Shown piece after piece: positions 42,048 through 49,381 of a stretch of 64,000 nt of DNA (positions are counted from its first letter, which is position 1; the number at the start of each line of letters is the position of its first letter). The position numbers and the translations under genes were made by a program. The notes under the pieces are model-generated. The model was not told the DNA's origin, did no database searches, and saw only the letters and a program-made list of their open reading frames with translations. Source of the DNA: Mycolicibacterium brumae (GTDB lineage: Bacteria > Actinomycetota > Actinomycetes > Mycobacteriales > Mycobacteriaceae); contig NZ_CP104302.1 of assembly GCF_025215495.1 (NCBI RefSeq), positions 124,001 through 188,000 of the forward strand. Reading direction: 5' to 3'.

Positions 42048-42448
42048 CTAGATGTCGGCGAGCTCGTCGACCAGCGGAATGACGTACGGGGCGTCGCCGG
42101 CGCCGGTGATCTGCGAACCGCACCACGGGTCGTGGTCGGTGAGCAGCGCGGGCACCGGGGCATTGCCGTCGACCTGGATGGTCACCGGCTGGTTCAGCGT
42201 CTGGTGCGCCTGCTTCTGCGCCTTTGACGGGGCCACCCGGCCGTACCAGCGCACGGTGTTCTCGGTCGGTTGGTAGACGCCGATGACGTGGATGTCGACC
42301 TGGAACGCGGAGCCGTCGGCGGTGGTGAGCACGGCGGGACCGTGGTAGTCCTCGTCGTCCTCCTGTTCCTCGCGGTCGTGGGCGTCGGTGAACCGGTAGT
42401 CTGCTGGCGCTTGACCTCGTAGCTCGGGGGCGTGGACAGGCTGGTCAT
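42048..42448 (-). pseudogene. DUF4873 domain protein, broken by a 1-bp frameshift
   Basis: The ATG at 42448 opens MTSLSTPPSYEVKRQQ, after which that frame turns into Thr/Arg low complexity. One base is missing at about 42399-42401. Restoring it continues as YRFTDAHDREEQEDDEDYHG and PAVLTTADGSAFQVDIHVIG, through VRWYGRVAPSKAQKQ to DELADI, a normal acidic protein of about 133 residues. WYGRV and the YHGPAVL start are DUF4873 features. The downstream part alone could be made from a GTG at 42332 (94 residues). Real mutation and sequencing error cannot be told apart here. It lies 10 bp before fprB and is divergent from a TetR gene. Confidence 0.75.
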
Positions 42449-42536
42449 CGCGTGGCCTCCAGGTGTGACGGGCGATACAGTGCGTGGAACGCTAGACGGA
42501 AATCGCCTAATTGTCTACCTCGCTAGGATGTCCGAT

Positions 42537-43154
42537 ATGAGTGCGCAGGCAGCGGTTCCGGGCGGCGGCAACACGTCGTCCCGGATCCTGGACGCGGTGC
42601 TCCGGGTCGCCGAGGCCACCGGCCTGCACAAGCTCTCCATGGACGAGATCGCCCGCGCCGGCCGGATCGGGCGCGCGACGTTGTATCTGCATTTCCCGGG
42701 GCGCGACGCGGTCGTCAAAGCCGCGGTGGAACGCGAGTTGGCCCGCTACTTCGAACGGGTGACCGCGGCCGTCGAACCGTTCGACGACCCCGAGGTGCGG
42801 TTGGTGCGCGGATTCGCGGCCGGATACCGCGAACTCCGCGATCATCGCGCGCTGCAGACCGTCCTGCGCACCAATCCGGACGTCATCCGGCCCTACTTCA
42901 TGGGACCGCACAGCCCCGCGATGGACCGGTCCCGCGACTTCATCGAGTCGTTGCTGCGGGGCGAAAACCTTCCGGAATCGATGCAGCCCGCGTTTGCCGA
43001 GCACATCGCCCGTGCCATCCACTCCCTGGTGCTGACGCCGGGCGGGGTGCTCGGCATCGACGCCCCCGACGGCCCGGAGAACTACGCGCGCAACTTCCTG
43101 GTGCCGGTGCTGCGCGCCATGATCGCCGACGGTGCGGTCGACGTGCCGAGCTGA
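42537..43154 (+). CDS. TetR family transcriptional regulator
   Basis: A 205-residue regulator. ATG 42537 is chosen because AGGA lies eight bases upstream; ATG 42528 is in the same frame. The helix-turn-helix is LHKLSMDEIARAGRIGRATL with YLHFPGRDAVV, as in the TetR N-terminal domain. The larger C-terminal ligand domain (about 80-200) includes FAEHIARAIHSLVLTPGGVL. It is divergent from the DUF4873-fprB-GMC operon, which it probably represses; the 88-bp gap must hold both promoters. The ligand could be the lipid or sterol handled by the GMC enzyme. Confidence 0.82.
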   Translation: MSAQAAVPGGGNTSSRILDAVLRVAEATGLHKLSMDEIARAGRIGRATLYLHFPGRDAVVKAAVERELARYFERVTAAVEPFDDPEVRLVRGFAAGYRELRDHRALQTVLRTNPDVIRPYFMGPHSPAMDRSRDFIESLLRGENLPESMQPAFAEHIARAIHSLVLTPGGVLGIDAPDGPENYARNFLVPVLRAMIADGAVDVPS

Positions 43155-43163
43155 CCGGGCGGT

Positions 43164-43487
43164 TTAGTGCAGCTTGAGGTTGCGCTTGGCGACCCGGCGC
43201 AGCTGGAAGATCCGCACCGCGCCGACCGCGACGGTGATCAGCCCGCCGGCGATGGCCGCGAACAGCGTCGCCACCCCCAGCGGCAGCTGCCAGCGCCAGC
43301 CGAGGAAGTGGAACGGCGTCGGCTCGGTGTTCTGCGCGATGAAGATCAGCAACACGATCAGGATCAGGAAGCCCATGATCAGCGCGCCCCACAGGGCGGC
43401 CGCCCGGGTGAACTTCGTCTCCTGCGGTGGCGGGGGCGTCCCCGGAGTGTGCACGTCGGCGACCGGGTCGGGCTGCTCACTGCTCAT
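43164..43487 (-). CDS. LapA/DUF1049 family membrane protein
   Basis: A 107-residue protein with two hydrophobic segments (ALWGALIMGFLILIVLLIFI and LPLGVATLFAAIAGGLITVAV) separated by AQNTEPTPFHFLGWRWQ, the diagnostic spacer of the DUF1049/LapA family, and a basic C-terminus (RRVAKRNLKLH). In Gram-negatives LapA helps control lipopolysaccharide synthesis; in mycobacteria the role is unknown. ATG 43487 is used, with ATG 43496 as an alternative. It is convergent with the TetR gene (9-bp gap). Confidence 0.78.
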   Translation of the reverse strand: MSSEQPDPVADVHTPGTPPPPQETKFTRAAALWGALIMGFLILIVLLIFIAQNTEPTPFHFLGWRWQLPLGVATLFAAIAGGLITVAVGAVRIFQLRRVAKRNLKLH

Positions 43488-43583
43488 GGCAGCCATTGTG
43501 CACGGATCGGCGGAGGGAAAAGTCGCCGACGCAATATCGGGCACCCCACACAAAGAAGGTGGTCCTTCCCTTACGGTAGAACG

Positions 43584-44183
43584 GTGAGCGCAGCCCCGAA
43601 TGACGAGCACCACGACAACTGGCCGGCGATCCTCACCTGGCGTGGCCACAACGACCGGCGGATGGAGTCGGTGCGGGTGCAGCTGTCAGGCAGCCGGCTC
43701 AAGGCCTACGGCCGGATCGTGTCCGCCGCGACCGACACCGCGCCGGCGTTCTCCGCGTCCTATGACCTGGTCACCGATGAATCCGGGGCGACCAAACGGT
43801 TGTCGATGACGGTGACGCTGGCCGAACGCGAACGCCAGCTGTCCATTGCCCGCGACGAAGAGAACATGTGGCTGGTGCAGACCCCGGCCGGGCAGATCTC
43901 GCGGCTCGCCTACGACGGAGCGCTGGACGTCGACGTGGTGTTCAGCCCGTTCTTCAACGCGCTGCCGATCCGCCGGACCGCGCTGCACCAGCGCAAGGAC
44001 ACCCTGATCCTGCCGATCGTGTACGTCTGGCTGCCCGATATGGAGGTCAAGCCGGCGACGCTGAGCTACACCTCGCTCGGCGACGGGAACATCGACCTGT
44101 CGTCGCCGCTGGGCGACACCCGGATCACCGTCGACGGCGACGGCTTCATCCAAGACTATCCGGGCCTGGCAGAGCGGATCTGA
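43584..44183 (+). CDS. Putative glycolipid-binding protein (DUF1089)
   Basis: A 199-residue protein starting GTG at 43584. The layout fits DUF1089: [20 protein letters not shown] near the start, then [40 protein letters not shown] with [14 protein letters not shown], and [19 protein letters not shown]. The repeating strand pattern suggests a beta-barrel like that of lipoprotein carriers; the family is annotated as glycolipid-binding on limited evidence. No signal peptide is seen. It overlaps the 3' end of the convergent tyrA by 38 bp. Confidence 0.72.
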   Translation: MSAAPNDEHHDNWPAILTWRGHNDRRMESVRVQLSGSRLKAYGRIVSAATDTAPAFSASYDLVTDESGATKRLSMTVTLAERERQLSIARDEENMWLVQTPAGQISRLAYDGALDVDVVFSPFFNALPIRRTALHQRKDTLILPIVYVWLPDMEVKPATLSYTSLGDGNIDLSSPLGDTRITVDGDGFIQDYPGLAERI

Positions 44184-45117
44184 TCACCGCCCCGGCCCGC
44201 CCGGCCGCGGCCAGGCCGTCACGCCACCCCGGCTCGCCGACGGTCACGTTGACCAGATCCGGCCGCGGGAAACTGTCGTAGCGCACCCGGGCGGCATGGC
44301 CCGCCTCGACCAGCTCGGCCACCGAGCGATGCGTGGCCAGCCCCTGGCGGGCGCGGATCAGCAGATCCAGGGCGCGGTCCAGCGCCGTCAGCAGATCGGT
44401 GGCGTTCGCCTCGCACATGGCGCGGACCAGTTCCGGCGCGGTGCCCGCCACCCGGGTGCCGTCCCGGAACGATCCGGCGGCCAACGCGAACGCCAGCGGG
44501 ACCTCCGCCGCGGTCTGCGACAGCGCCTCGGCCAGCAGGTGCGGCAGGTGGGAGATCGCCGCGGCGGCCGCGTCGTGCTCGTCGGAGCGGGCCGGCACCA
44601 CCACCGCGCCGCAGTCCAGCGCCAGCCGCATCACCGTCATCCACACCTGCGGGTCCACTCCGTCGTCGACGGCCAGCACCCACGGCGCGCCCTGGAACAG
44701 CGACACACTGCCGGCCTGCCAGCCCGAGTGCGCGGTGCCGGTCATCGGATGCCCACCGACGAACCGGGCCCGCAGGCCGGCGTCGGTCACCGCGTCGAGC
44801 ACGGCGCCCTTGACACTGGTGACATCGGTCAGCGCGCAGTCCGGCGCGATTTCGGCGACCCGGTCCAGGATGTGAGCCAGCGCAGGCATCGGCACCGCGA
44901 CCACGATCAGCGCGTCCTGCTCGGCGGCGCGGGTCAGCGCCACGGCCAGGTCGGTGCCGGCGTCGTAGCCGTCGGCGGTCGCCGCGCGGGCCCCCTCCAC
45001 GCTGCGGTTGTAGCCGTACACCGGGTAGCCGGCGGCCGCGGCGGCCCGCAACAGCGAGCCGCCGATCAGGCCGAGGCCGAGGACACAGATCGGGGGCCGT
45101 TTCGCGGTGTTCGACAC
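44146..45117 (-). CDS. tyrA: Prephenate dehydrogenase
   Basis: A 323-residue NAD-dependent enzyme that converts prephenate to 4-hydroxyphenylpyruvate in tyrosine synthesis. GTG 45117 gives [20 protein letters not shown] with the dinucleotide-binding motif near the N-terminus. Other landmarks are [23 protein letters not shown], the catalytic His region [13 protein letters not shown], and [14 protein letters not shown], all typical TyrA positions. No chorismate mutase or ACT domain is attached. The 3' end overlaps the DUF1089 gene; the 5' end is divergent from the tadA-partner gene. Its place next to tadA agrees with Rv3754 synteny. Confidence 0.88.
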   Translation of the reverse strand: MSNTAKRPPICVLGLGLIGGSLLRAAAAAGYPVYGYNRSVEGARAATADGYDAGTDLAVALTRAAEQDALIVVAVPMPALAHILDRVAEIAPDCALTDVTSVKGAVLDAVTDAGLRARFVGGHPMTGTAHSGWQAGSVSLFQGAPWVLAVDDGVDPQVWMTVMRLALDCGAVVVPARSDEHDAAAAAISHLPHLLAEALSQTAAEVPLAFALAAGSFRDGTRVAGTAPELVRAMCEANATDLLTALDRALDLLIRARQGLATHRSVAELVEAGHAARVRYDSFPRPDLVNVTVGEPGWRDGLAAAGRAGAVIRSALPGPDSLG

Positions 45118-45202
45118 GACCCAAGGTTGGCACATCCGGGGAATGGCCGCAGATTCCGATCCGTCTGGTGAAGGGGCGGGCCGCGGACTACCGTTGGCGC
45201 CC

Positions 45203-45682
45203 ATGGGTACACAGCCGGACAGCCATGGGGTCTCCGTGGTGCAGGTCGACGGCAAATGGCGCTGCACCACCGTGGCCGATCGGGCGCTGGGCGGCCTGGC
45301 CGACTTCGAGACCGCGCTGCGCGAACTCCGGGCCGCGGGCGCGGTGTTCGGGCTGGTCGACATCGATCACGAGTTCTTCGTCATCGTGCGGCCCGGCCCG
45401 GGCGGCGCCCGGCTGCTGCTCTCCGACGCCACCGCCGCGCTGGACTACGACCTGGCCGCCGAGGTGCTGGAACGCCTCGACGCCGATATCGACGACGACG
45501 AGTTGGAGGACGCCGAGCCGTTCGCCGAGGGCGACCTGGGGGTGCTGGCCGACCTCGGGCTGCCCGCCGGGGTGCTGGGTGTCATCCTCGCCGACACCGA
45601 TCTGTACGCCGACGAGCAGTTGATGCGGATCGCGCAGGAGATGGGCTTCGACGACGAGTTCGCCGCCATCCTGGACTCCTGA
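45203..45682 (+). CDS. tRNA adenosine deaminase-associated protein
   Basis: A 159-residue acidic protein starting [20 protein letters not shown] at 45203. [20 protein letters not shown] and [20 protein letters not shown] are characteristic of the actinobacterial family that always precedes tadA (Rv3753c in M. tuberculosis). The function is not established; the constant pairing suggests help in folding or tRNA recognition by the deaminase. An in-frame upstream start (45107) would overlap the tyrA promoter and is rejected. tadA begins 10 bp downstream, so the two form an operon. Confidence 0.82.
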   Translation: MGTQPDSHGVSVVQVDGKWRCTTVADRALGGLADFETALRELRAAGAVFGLVDIDHEFFVIVRPGPGGARLLLSDATAALDYDLAAEVLERLDADIDDDELEDAEPFAEGDLGVLADLGLPAGVLGVILADTDLYADEQLMRIAQEMGFDDEFAAILDS

Positions 45683-45692
45683 CCCGCCCGAC

Positions 45693-46148
45693 GTGGACGA
45701 CGAGGCCCTGATCCGGGCGGCGCTTGCGGCCGCGGCGGCCGCCGGCGCCGACGACGTGCCGATCGGGGCGGTGCTGATCGGCGCCGACGGGGTGGAACTG
45801 GCCCGGGCGGCCAATGCCCGGGAACGCCTCGGCGACCCCACCGCGCACGCCGAGATCCTGGCGTTGCGGGCGGGCGCGGCGGTGGTGGGCGACGGCTGGC
45901 GGCTGGAGGGCGCGACGCTGGCGGTCACCGTGGAACCGTGCGTCATGTGCGCCGGGGCGCTGGTCGCCGCGCGGGTGTCGCGGCTGGTGTTCGGCGCCTG
46001 GGAACCCAAGACCGGCGCCGTCGGCTCGCTGTGGGACGTGGTGCGCGACCGTCGGCTCAGCCACCGCCCGCAGGTCCGCGGCGGGGTGCTGGCCGACGAA
46101 TGCGCGGCGCCGCTGCGGGACTTTTTCGCCGGCCACCGCCGCGATTAG
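45693..46148 (+). CDS. tadA: tRNA-specific adenosine deaminase TadA
   Basis: A 151-residue cytidine-deaminase-fold enzyme that converts A34 to inosine in tRNA-Arg(ACG), allowing it to read CGU, CGC and CGA. Zinc and catalytic residues are present: HAE at 52-54 and PCVMC at 82-86. GAVLIGADGV, FGAWEPKTGAVGSLWDVV and the ending VRGGVLADECAAPLRDFF follow the TadA consensus. Start GTG 45693. Its substrate tRNA-Arg(ACG) is encoded in this window at 16454. tRNA-Ser(CGA) follows 33 bp downstream. Confidence 0.92.
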   Translation: MDDEALIRAALAAAAAAGADDVPIGAVLIGADGVELARAANARERLGDPTAHAEILALRAGAAVVGDGWRLEGATLAVTVEPCVMCAGALVAARVSRLVFGAWEPKTGAVGSLWDVVRDRRLSHRPQVRGGVLADECAAPLRDFFAGHRRD

Positions 46149-46181
46149 GGCGCGCGCCGGGCGCCCGGTAGACTGCCACAC

Positions 46182-46272
46182 GGTGGCGTGTCCGAGCGGC
46201 CTAAGGAGCACGCCTCGAAAGCGTGTGTGGGGTAACCCCCCACCGAGGGTTCAAATCCCTCCGCCACCGCCA
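46182..46272 (+). tRNA. tRNA-Ser(CGA), attB of the integrated element
   Basis: A 91-nt class II tRNA: GGTGGCG (46182-46188) pairs with CGCCACC (46262-46268), discriminator G and encoded CCA. Anticodon stem CACGC/GCGTG with loop CTCGAAA gives CGA (serine, UCG). The variable arm is GTGTGTGGGGT..CCCCCAC. Its last bases form the 24-bp att core shared with 56662-56685. From memory, M. tuberculosis carries integrase and excisionase remnants (Rv3751, Rv3750c) at the equivalent tRNA-Ser, so this is a recurrent site. Confidence 0.95.
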
Positions 46273-46273
46273 G
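46250..46273 (+). repeat. att core, left copy (inside tRNA-Ser(CGA))
   Basis: The 24 bp from the T loop to one base past the CCA are identical to 56662-56685. The same 24 bp also end tRNA-Ser(TGA) at 785-808. Confidence 0.9.
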
Positions 46274-46310
46274 AACCGCCCGCCTGCTGATGCAGGTCAG
46301 GGCGGTTTTT
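46274..46310 (+). terminator. Intrinsic terminator after tRNA-Ser(CGA), supplied by the element
   Basis: AACCGCCC (46274-46281) pairs with GGGCGGTT (46300-46307), with an inner CCTGC/GCAGG helix and a T5 tail. It begins immediately after the att core, so it belongs to the element; the displaced chromosomal terminator is at 56687-56723. Confidence 0.85.
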
Positions 46311-46330
46311 GCATCGCTTAGACGTTCGAC

Positions 46331-47458
46331 TCAGGCCCCGGTGCCCACACTTTGCCCACAATCCCGGCTATCTGCTGGCGAATACTTGGCATGCAGAGTG
46401 ACGGCCACGGCGTCGAGATCGTCGTCGAACAGGTCCGCGTAAGTGTCCAAGGTGACCTTCGCGCTCTTGTGCCCGAGCATCCGCTGCAACGCCAGGACGT
46501 TCACCCCGGCCGACACCGCCAAGCTCGCCGCGGTGTGCCGGAGATCGTGCGGCGTGATCTTCTGCACCTTGGCCCGCTTCACCGCCCCAGAGAACCACCC
46601 GTCTTTCGACTTCGGCCGCGGAAGGTACTTCCCGCCGGGACCGGGGAACACCAGATCCTCGGGCCGCTTGCCCTTGCACAGCGGGGCCAGCTCATCGAGG
46701 ACGAACCCCGGCACCGGAACCTCACGGATCACCCGGCCCTTGGTCAGCCCGACCGCGTGATCCGATCCGAGCTGCACCGCGTTGTCTGCGACGGTCAGCC
46801 TGCGTTTGAGGAACTGGACGTCGCGCACCCGCAGCGCGATCGTCTCGCCCCAGCGGGTGCCGCACAGCGCCAGGACGTAGACCAGGGCGCGGTGATCGCC
46901 GGACTCGGCGGCCAGCCGGTGCACATCATCGGCGGTGAGGTAGATGTGGCGGCCGCGGACCTTCTTCGGCAGGCCCTCGATTCCGCGTGCAGGGTTCGAC
47001 GCCAACCGCTTCGGCCTCGATCGCACAGCGTCGTCGAGGATGCCCGCCAGGACGCCGTGCGCGCGCAGGATCGTTGTGGTGCCCTTGCCGTCCTTGCCCA
47101 TCTTGGCGACCCACGCCTCGACGGCCAGCGGATCAATGTCGGCGACCCGCGTCGACCCCCAGGCCGGTTTCACATGGACGCGCCACGCCGATTCCGTCAT
47201 TCGGTAGTTCGACTTGGCGGTCGCTGATTCCTTGCGGGCCAGCCAATCCGGGGCCAGCTCGGCGACGGTGACCCACCCGGCCGTCTCGGCGACGAACTCA
47301 CCCGTCATCTTGCGGACCTCGACGGTCGCGGCGAACGCCTCGGCGTCCCGCTTCCGCTTGAATCCGCGCTTGTCGGTCTGCTTGCGATCCGGCTTCCGGT
47401 AGCGCACCCGGTAACGGGTCTGGCCACTCTTGGTCTCGTAGGAATCAATCGTCGCCAT
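46331..47458 (-). CDS. int: Tyrosine recombinase (phage-type integrase)
   Basis: A 375-residue integrase. The N-terminal arm-binding domain (about 1-55: SYETKSGQTRYRVRYRKPDR) and SAM-like core-binding domain (60-160) precede the catalytic domain. Catalytic residues are Arg 202 (CGTRWGE), Lys 240 (LTKGRVIREV), His 304 and Arg 307 (TPHDLRHTAA), His 330 (MLGHKS) and nucleophile Tyr 340 (LDTYADLF), so it should be active. The gene's 3' end lies 58 bp from the left att core and contains one pair of candidate arm sites. Its start overlaps the repressor gene by 14 bp, as in many lysogeny modules. Confidence 0.95.
   Translation of the reverse strand: MATIDSYETKSGQTRYRVRYRKPDRKQTDKRGFKRKRDAEAFAATVEVRKMTGEFVAETAGWVTVAELAPDWLARKESATAKSNYRMTESAWRVHVKPAWGSTRVADIDPLAVEAWVAKMGKDGKGTTTILRAHGVLAGILDDAVRSRPKRLASNPARGIEGLPKKVRGRHIYLTADDVHRLAAESGDHRALVYVLALCGTRWGETIALRVRDVQFLKRRLTVADNAVQLGSDHAVGLTKGRVIREVPVPGFVLDELAPLCKGKRPEDLVFPGPGGKYLPRPKSKDGWFSGAVKRAKVQKITPHDLRHTAASLAVSAGVNVLALQRMLGHKSAKVTLDTYADLFDDDLDAVAVTLHAKYSPADSRDCGQSVGTGA
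46341..46360 (+). promoter_or_regulatory. Left pair of candidate integrase arm-binding sites
   Basis: GTGCCCACA at 46341 and TTGCCCACA at 46352, direct repeats 11 bp apart, 68 bp inside the left att core. The same pair with the same spacing lies inside the right end at 56557-56576. Confidence 0.6.
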
Positions 47459-47993
47459 CAGGCACCCCGTCCGGGTAGAACTTCCGCAGCAACGTGCGCT
47501 TCATGAACTCCGAGGGCTCCCCGCTGCCCAGCACCCCGGCCTCGATCGTGATGGACTCCCACGGCGGCAACGCCCGATCAAAGAACCGGATCGCCGCGCG
47601 CTCGTACAGGAGCGGGCCGGACTCGTCGGGTAGTGGCCGGCGGGCGATCAGCCAATCCCACAAGAGTGCGGCCTCGACTTCGATGCTGCTCGCTGACACA
47701 ACATCTTCCGCGGCCACCCCGGAGGGCATCAACAGCGTCGACGGAGACACCCCCAGCACGACCGCCAAGGCCACCAGATCGTCGGCGTCTGGCCTGCGTT
47801 CTCCTGACTCGATCCGCTGAATACCGACCAAGGGGATCGGTCGGCCGAGGGTGTCTAGACGCTTTGACACGTCTGCTGCGGACAGGCCCTGTGCGTCCCG
47901 CAGACGCCGAACGTTGCGGCGCACCGCATCGCCGGTCGCGCCGAGGCGCGGTGCCTTCTTCTCGGGCTTGCTGCCACCCTGATCGCCTGCCAT
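47445..47993 (-). CDS. XRE-family repressor (immunity-type)
   Basis: A 182-residue protein starting MAGDQGGSKPEKKAPRLGAT at 47993. The helix-turn-helix covers about 22-85: VRRNVRRLRDAQGLSAADVS, then PIPLVGIQRIESGERRPDAD and LVALAVVLGVSPSTLL. The C-terminal half (EVEAALLWDWLIARRPLPDE) matches the tail of mycobacteriophage Cro/CI-like repressors that I recall but has no peptidase motif, so induction is not by RecA-type self-cleavage. It is divergent from the early operon and probably keeps it silent; derepression by a helper phage protein, as in PICIs, is one possibility. Confidence 0.82.
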   Translation of the reverse strand: MAGDQGGSKPEKKAPRLGATGDAVRRNVRRLRDAQGLSAADVSKRLDTLGRPIPLVGIQRIESGERRPDADDLVALAVVLGVSPSTLLMPSGVAAEDVVSASSIEVEAALLWDWLIARRPLPDESGPLLYERAAIRFFDRALPPWESITIEAGVLGSGEPSEFMKRTLLRKFYPDGVPDGDD

Positions 47994-47999
47994 GAGGAC

Positions 48000-48075
48000 A
48001 GTATGCACTCAATTTTGAGGTAATACGCCTACGGACTTGACTCAGCTTCGCTGCTGATGCACTCTAGTGAGTGAG
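48000..48075. promoter_or_regulatory. Divergent control region of the integrated element
   Basis: ATGCACTC occurs twice, at about 48003 and 48057, each followed by a short inverted match: ACTC-N6-GAGG and ACTC-N4-GAGT. TTGACT near 48038 could be a -35 element for the rightward operon. The two symmetric sites are candidate repressor operators. All inferred from symmetry and the repressor/early-gene divergence. Confidence 0.4.
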
Positions 48076-48118
48076 TTACATCAAATCTGATGCAATTCGG
48101 ACTCGAAAGGAGGTGAAC

Positions 48119-48343
48119 ATGGCGGATACGCCCAACGGGCTGGACACCGCGACCAGCAAGGAGGTCGCCGAGTACCTGCGAACAAGCGAGATGGGTCTCG
48201 CGCAACTCCGCTACAAGGGCAACGGCCCGAAGTTCGTCAGGGTCGGCAAGCGCAAGGTGATCTACCGCTGGGCCGACGTCCTGGCGTACCTCGACGCCAA
48301 CACGATGACCCGCACCGACGACCACCCCAAGGGGGCGGCGTGA
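48119..48343 (+). CDS. AlpA/excisionase-like helix-turn-helix protein
   Basis: A 74-residue protein with a perfect AAAGGAGGTGAAC ribosome site before ATG 48119. DTATSKEVAEYLRTSEMGLA with QLRYKGNGPKFVRVGKRKVI and YRWADVLAYLDAN is the MerR-like winged helix of the HTH_17 family, which includes phage excisionases and the AlpA activators of P4-like satellites. As first gene of the rightward operon, it may direct excision with Int, activate the operon, or both. It ends in TGATG overlap with the next gene. Confidence 0.82.
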   Translation: MADTPNGLDTATSKEVAEYLRTSEMGLAQLRYKGNGPKFVRVGKRKVIYRWADVLAYLDANTMTRTDDHPKGAA

Positions 48344-48723
48344 TGCCCACCAAAGAAAACGCCCCCGCCGGTGCTGGAACACCTGCGGAGGCAACGAACA
48401 AATCCAATCGGCTGAAAGGAAGTTCAACCGCCATGCTAACCAACACCGACCACCCGGTCGACTCCCGCACCCGCACCTGCTGCGGAGGCATCGGAGCCCA
48501 CGCCGCCGGATGCCTGGCCCTCGACGTCGATGGTCACCTTGCCGACGCCTACACCGACGCCACCCGCGGAGCCGACGAGCTGACCGAGGCCCTCAAGCGC
48601 ATGGACGACGCACCGCTGCTCGCCAGCATCGACGTCGTCACCGCACGGGCTCACCTGCTCGCCGCCGCCCGACTGATCGACAAGGCCGCCCAGCGCATCA
48701 CCGCCGCCGAGGTGACCAAGTGA
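48343..48723 (+). CDS. Small protein of the element, unknown function
   Basis: A 126-residue protein. ATG 48343 overlaps the previous stop, but a second ATG at 48433 has a much better ribosome site (GAAAGGAAG) and would give 96 residues beginning MLTNTDHPVD; the first 30 residues are low-complexity Ala/Pro/Asn. A double-Cys motif (TRTCCGGIGAHAAGC) is followed by a helical C-terminus (TARAHLLAAARLIDKAAQRI). I recognise no family. It lies in the early operon, so replication or regulation is likely. Confidence 0.6.
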   Translation: MPTKENAPAGAGTPAEATNKSNRLKGSSTAMLTNTDHPVDSRTRTCCGGIGAHAAGCLALDVDGHLADAYTDATRGADELTEALKRMDDAPLLASIDVVTARAHLLAAARLIDKAAQRITAAEVTK

Positions 48724-49049
48724 GCGACAACACGATCCGCTGCGGACTCGACGGCTGCACATCGCACCAGTGTGAGAGCTTCAGCGCCCACACCTGGAAG
48801 GGGGAGACGCACGTATCCGGGTGCCTGCCGACGGCCATCCCCCACCGGACCCGCTACCTGAGCATCTATGTCGAGATCGACGACCGACACCGTCAGCCCG
48901 ACGAACTCATGCTCGGCCTCTACAGCGATCAGAACGGCGAAGGCGACGGCGTGGAGGCGTGGCTGACAGTCGAGGAAGCCGAGCGCGTCCGCAACCTGCT
49001 CGACACCGCGATCCGCCGGCACACCGCTTACCGGGAGATCGGTCGGTGA
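48720..49049 (+). CDS. Small protein of the element, unknown function
   Basis: A 109-residue protein starting GTG at 48720 with a 4-bp overlap. The N-terminus contains three cysteines and a histidine (IRCGLDGCTSHQCESFSAHT), possibly a metal site, and the rest has strands and helices (LSIYVEIDDRHRQPDELMLG, VEEAERVRNLLDTAIRRHT). Not recognised; similar small proteins are common in mycobacteriophage early regions. Confidence 0.6.
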   Translation: MSDNTIRCGLDGCTSHQCESFSAHTWKGETHVSGCLPTAIPHRTRYLSIYVEIDDRHRQPDELMLGLYSDQNGEGDGVEAWLTVEEAERVRNLLDTAIRRHTAYREIGR

Positions 49050-49381
49050 ACGCCGCTGCCAACCGGAGCCGGCCCCACCTCGGGGCCGGCCTCCCGGCGT
49101 CCAACCAAGTCGCGTTCGCCGAGGTGCTGCGCTTCGTCGCCGACCTCGGCGTCGACCCGACCCGCGTCCTGACCGCTGGCACCCCGGCATGGTGCGAGCT
49201 GCCCGACGATCACCCGGACAAGCTCGCCGCCGTCCTGGCCGCCGGTGTCCATCACGCGCTGCGCGTCGATCTCGCCCAGGCCGCTCGCGCCGAGGCATCC
49301 CGCGCCGTGTCGGCGTCGACCGACTGGTCGCGCGTCGGCCGCCCCCGCCCCGACTCCTACATCGAACGGATCTCGGCATGA
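49046..49381 (+). CDS. DUF2742 family phage protein
   Basis: A 111-residue protein, GTG 49046 with 4-bp overlap. The segment TAGTPAWCELPDDHPDKLAA followed by HHALRVDLAQAARAEASRAV and SASTDWSRVGR matches DUF2742 as I recall it, a family of unknown function found in mycobacteriophages and in the phiRv1 element of M. tuberculosis. Its position between AlpA-like and P-loop genes is the same as in phiRv1. The function is unknown, possibly replication-related. Confidence 0.72.
   Translation: MNAAANRSRPHLGAGLPASNQVAFAEVLRFVADLGVDPTRVLTAGTPAWCELPDDHPDKLAAVLAAGVHHALRVDLAQAARAEASRAVSASTDWSRVGRPRPDSYIERISA

Noticed and set aside
42394..42404. Programmed ribosomal frameshift in the DUF4873 gene
   Set aside because: The sequence CAGCAGACTACC is not a slippery heptamer and no downstream pseudoknot is obvious; a lost base is simpler.
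46331..47458. Integrase as evidence for an integrative conjugative element
   Set aside because: No relaxase, FtsK/TraB-type translocase or type IV secretion gene is present; the cargo is phage head genes.
48720..49049. Reading the small early proteins of the element as anti-phage defence genes
   Set aside because: They are embedded by 4-bp overlaps in the replication/packaging operon and show no nuclease, NTPase or membrane-effector motifs; early phage functions are more likely.
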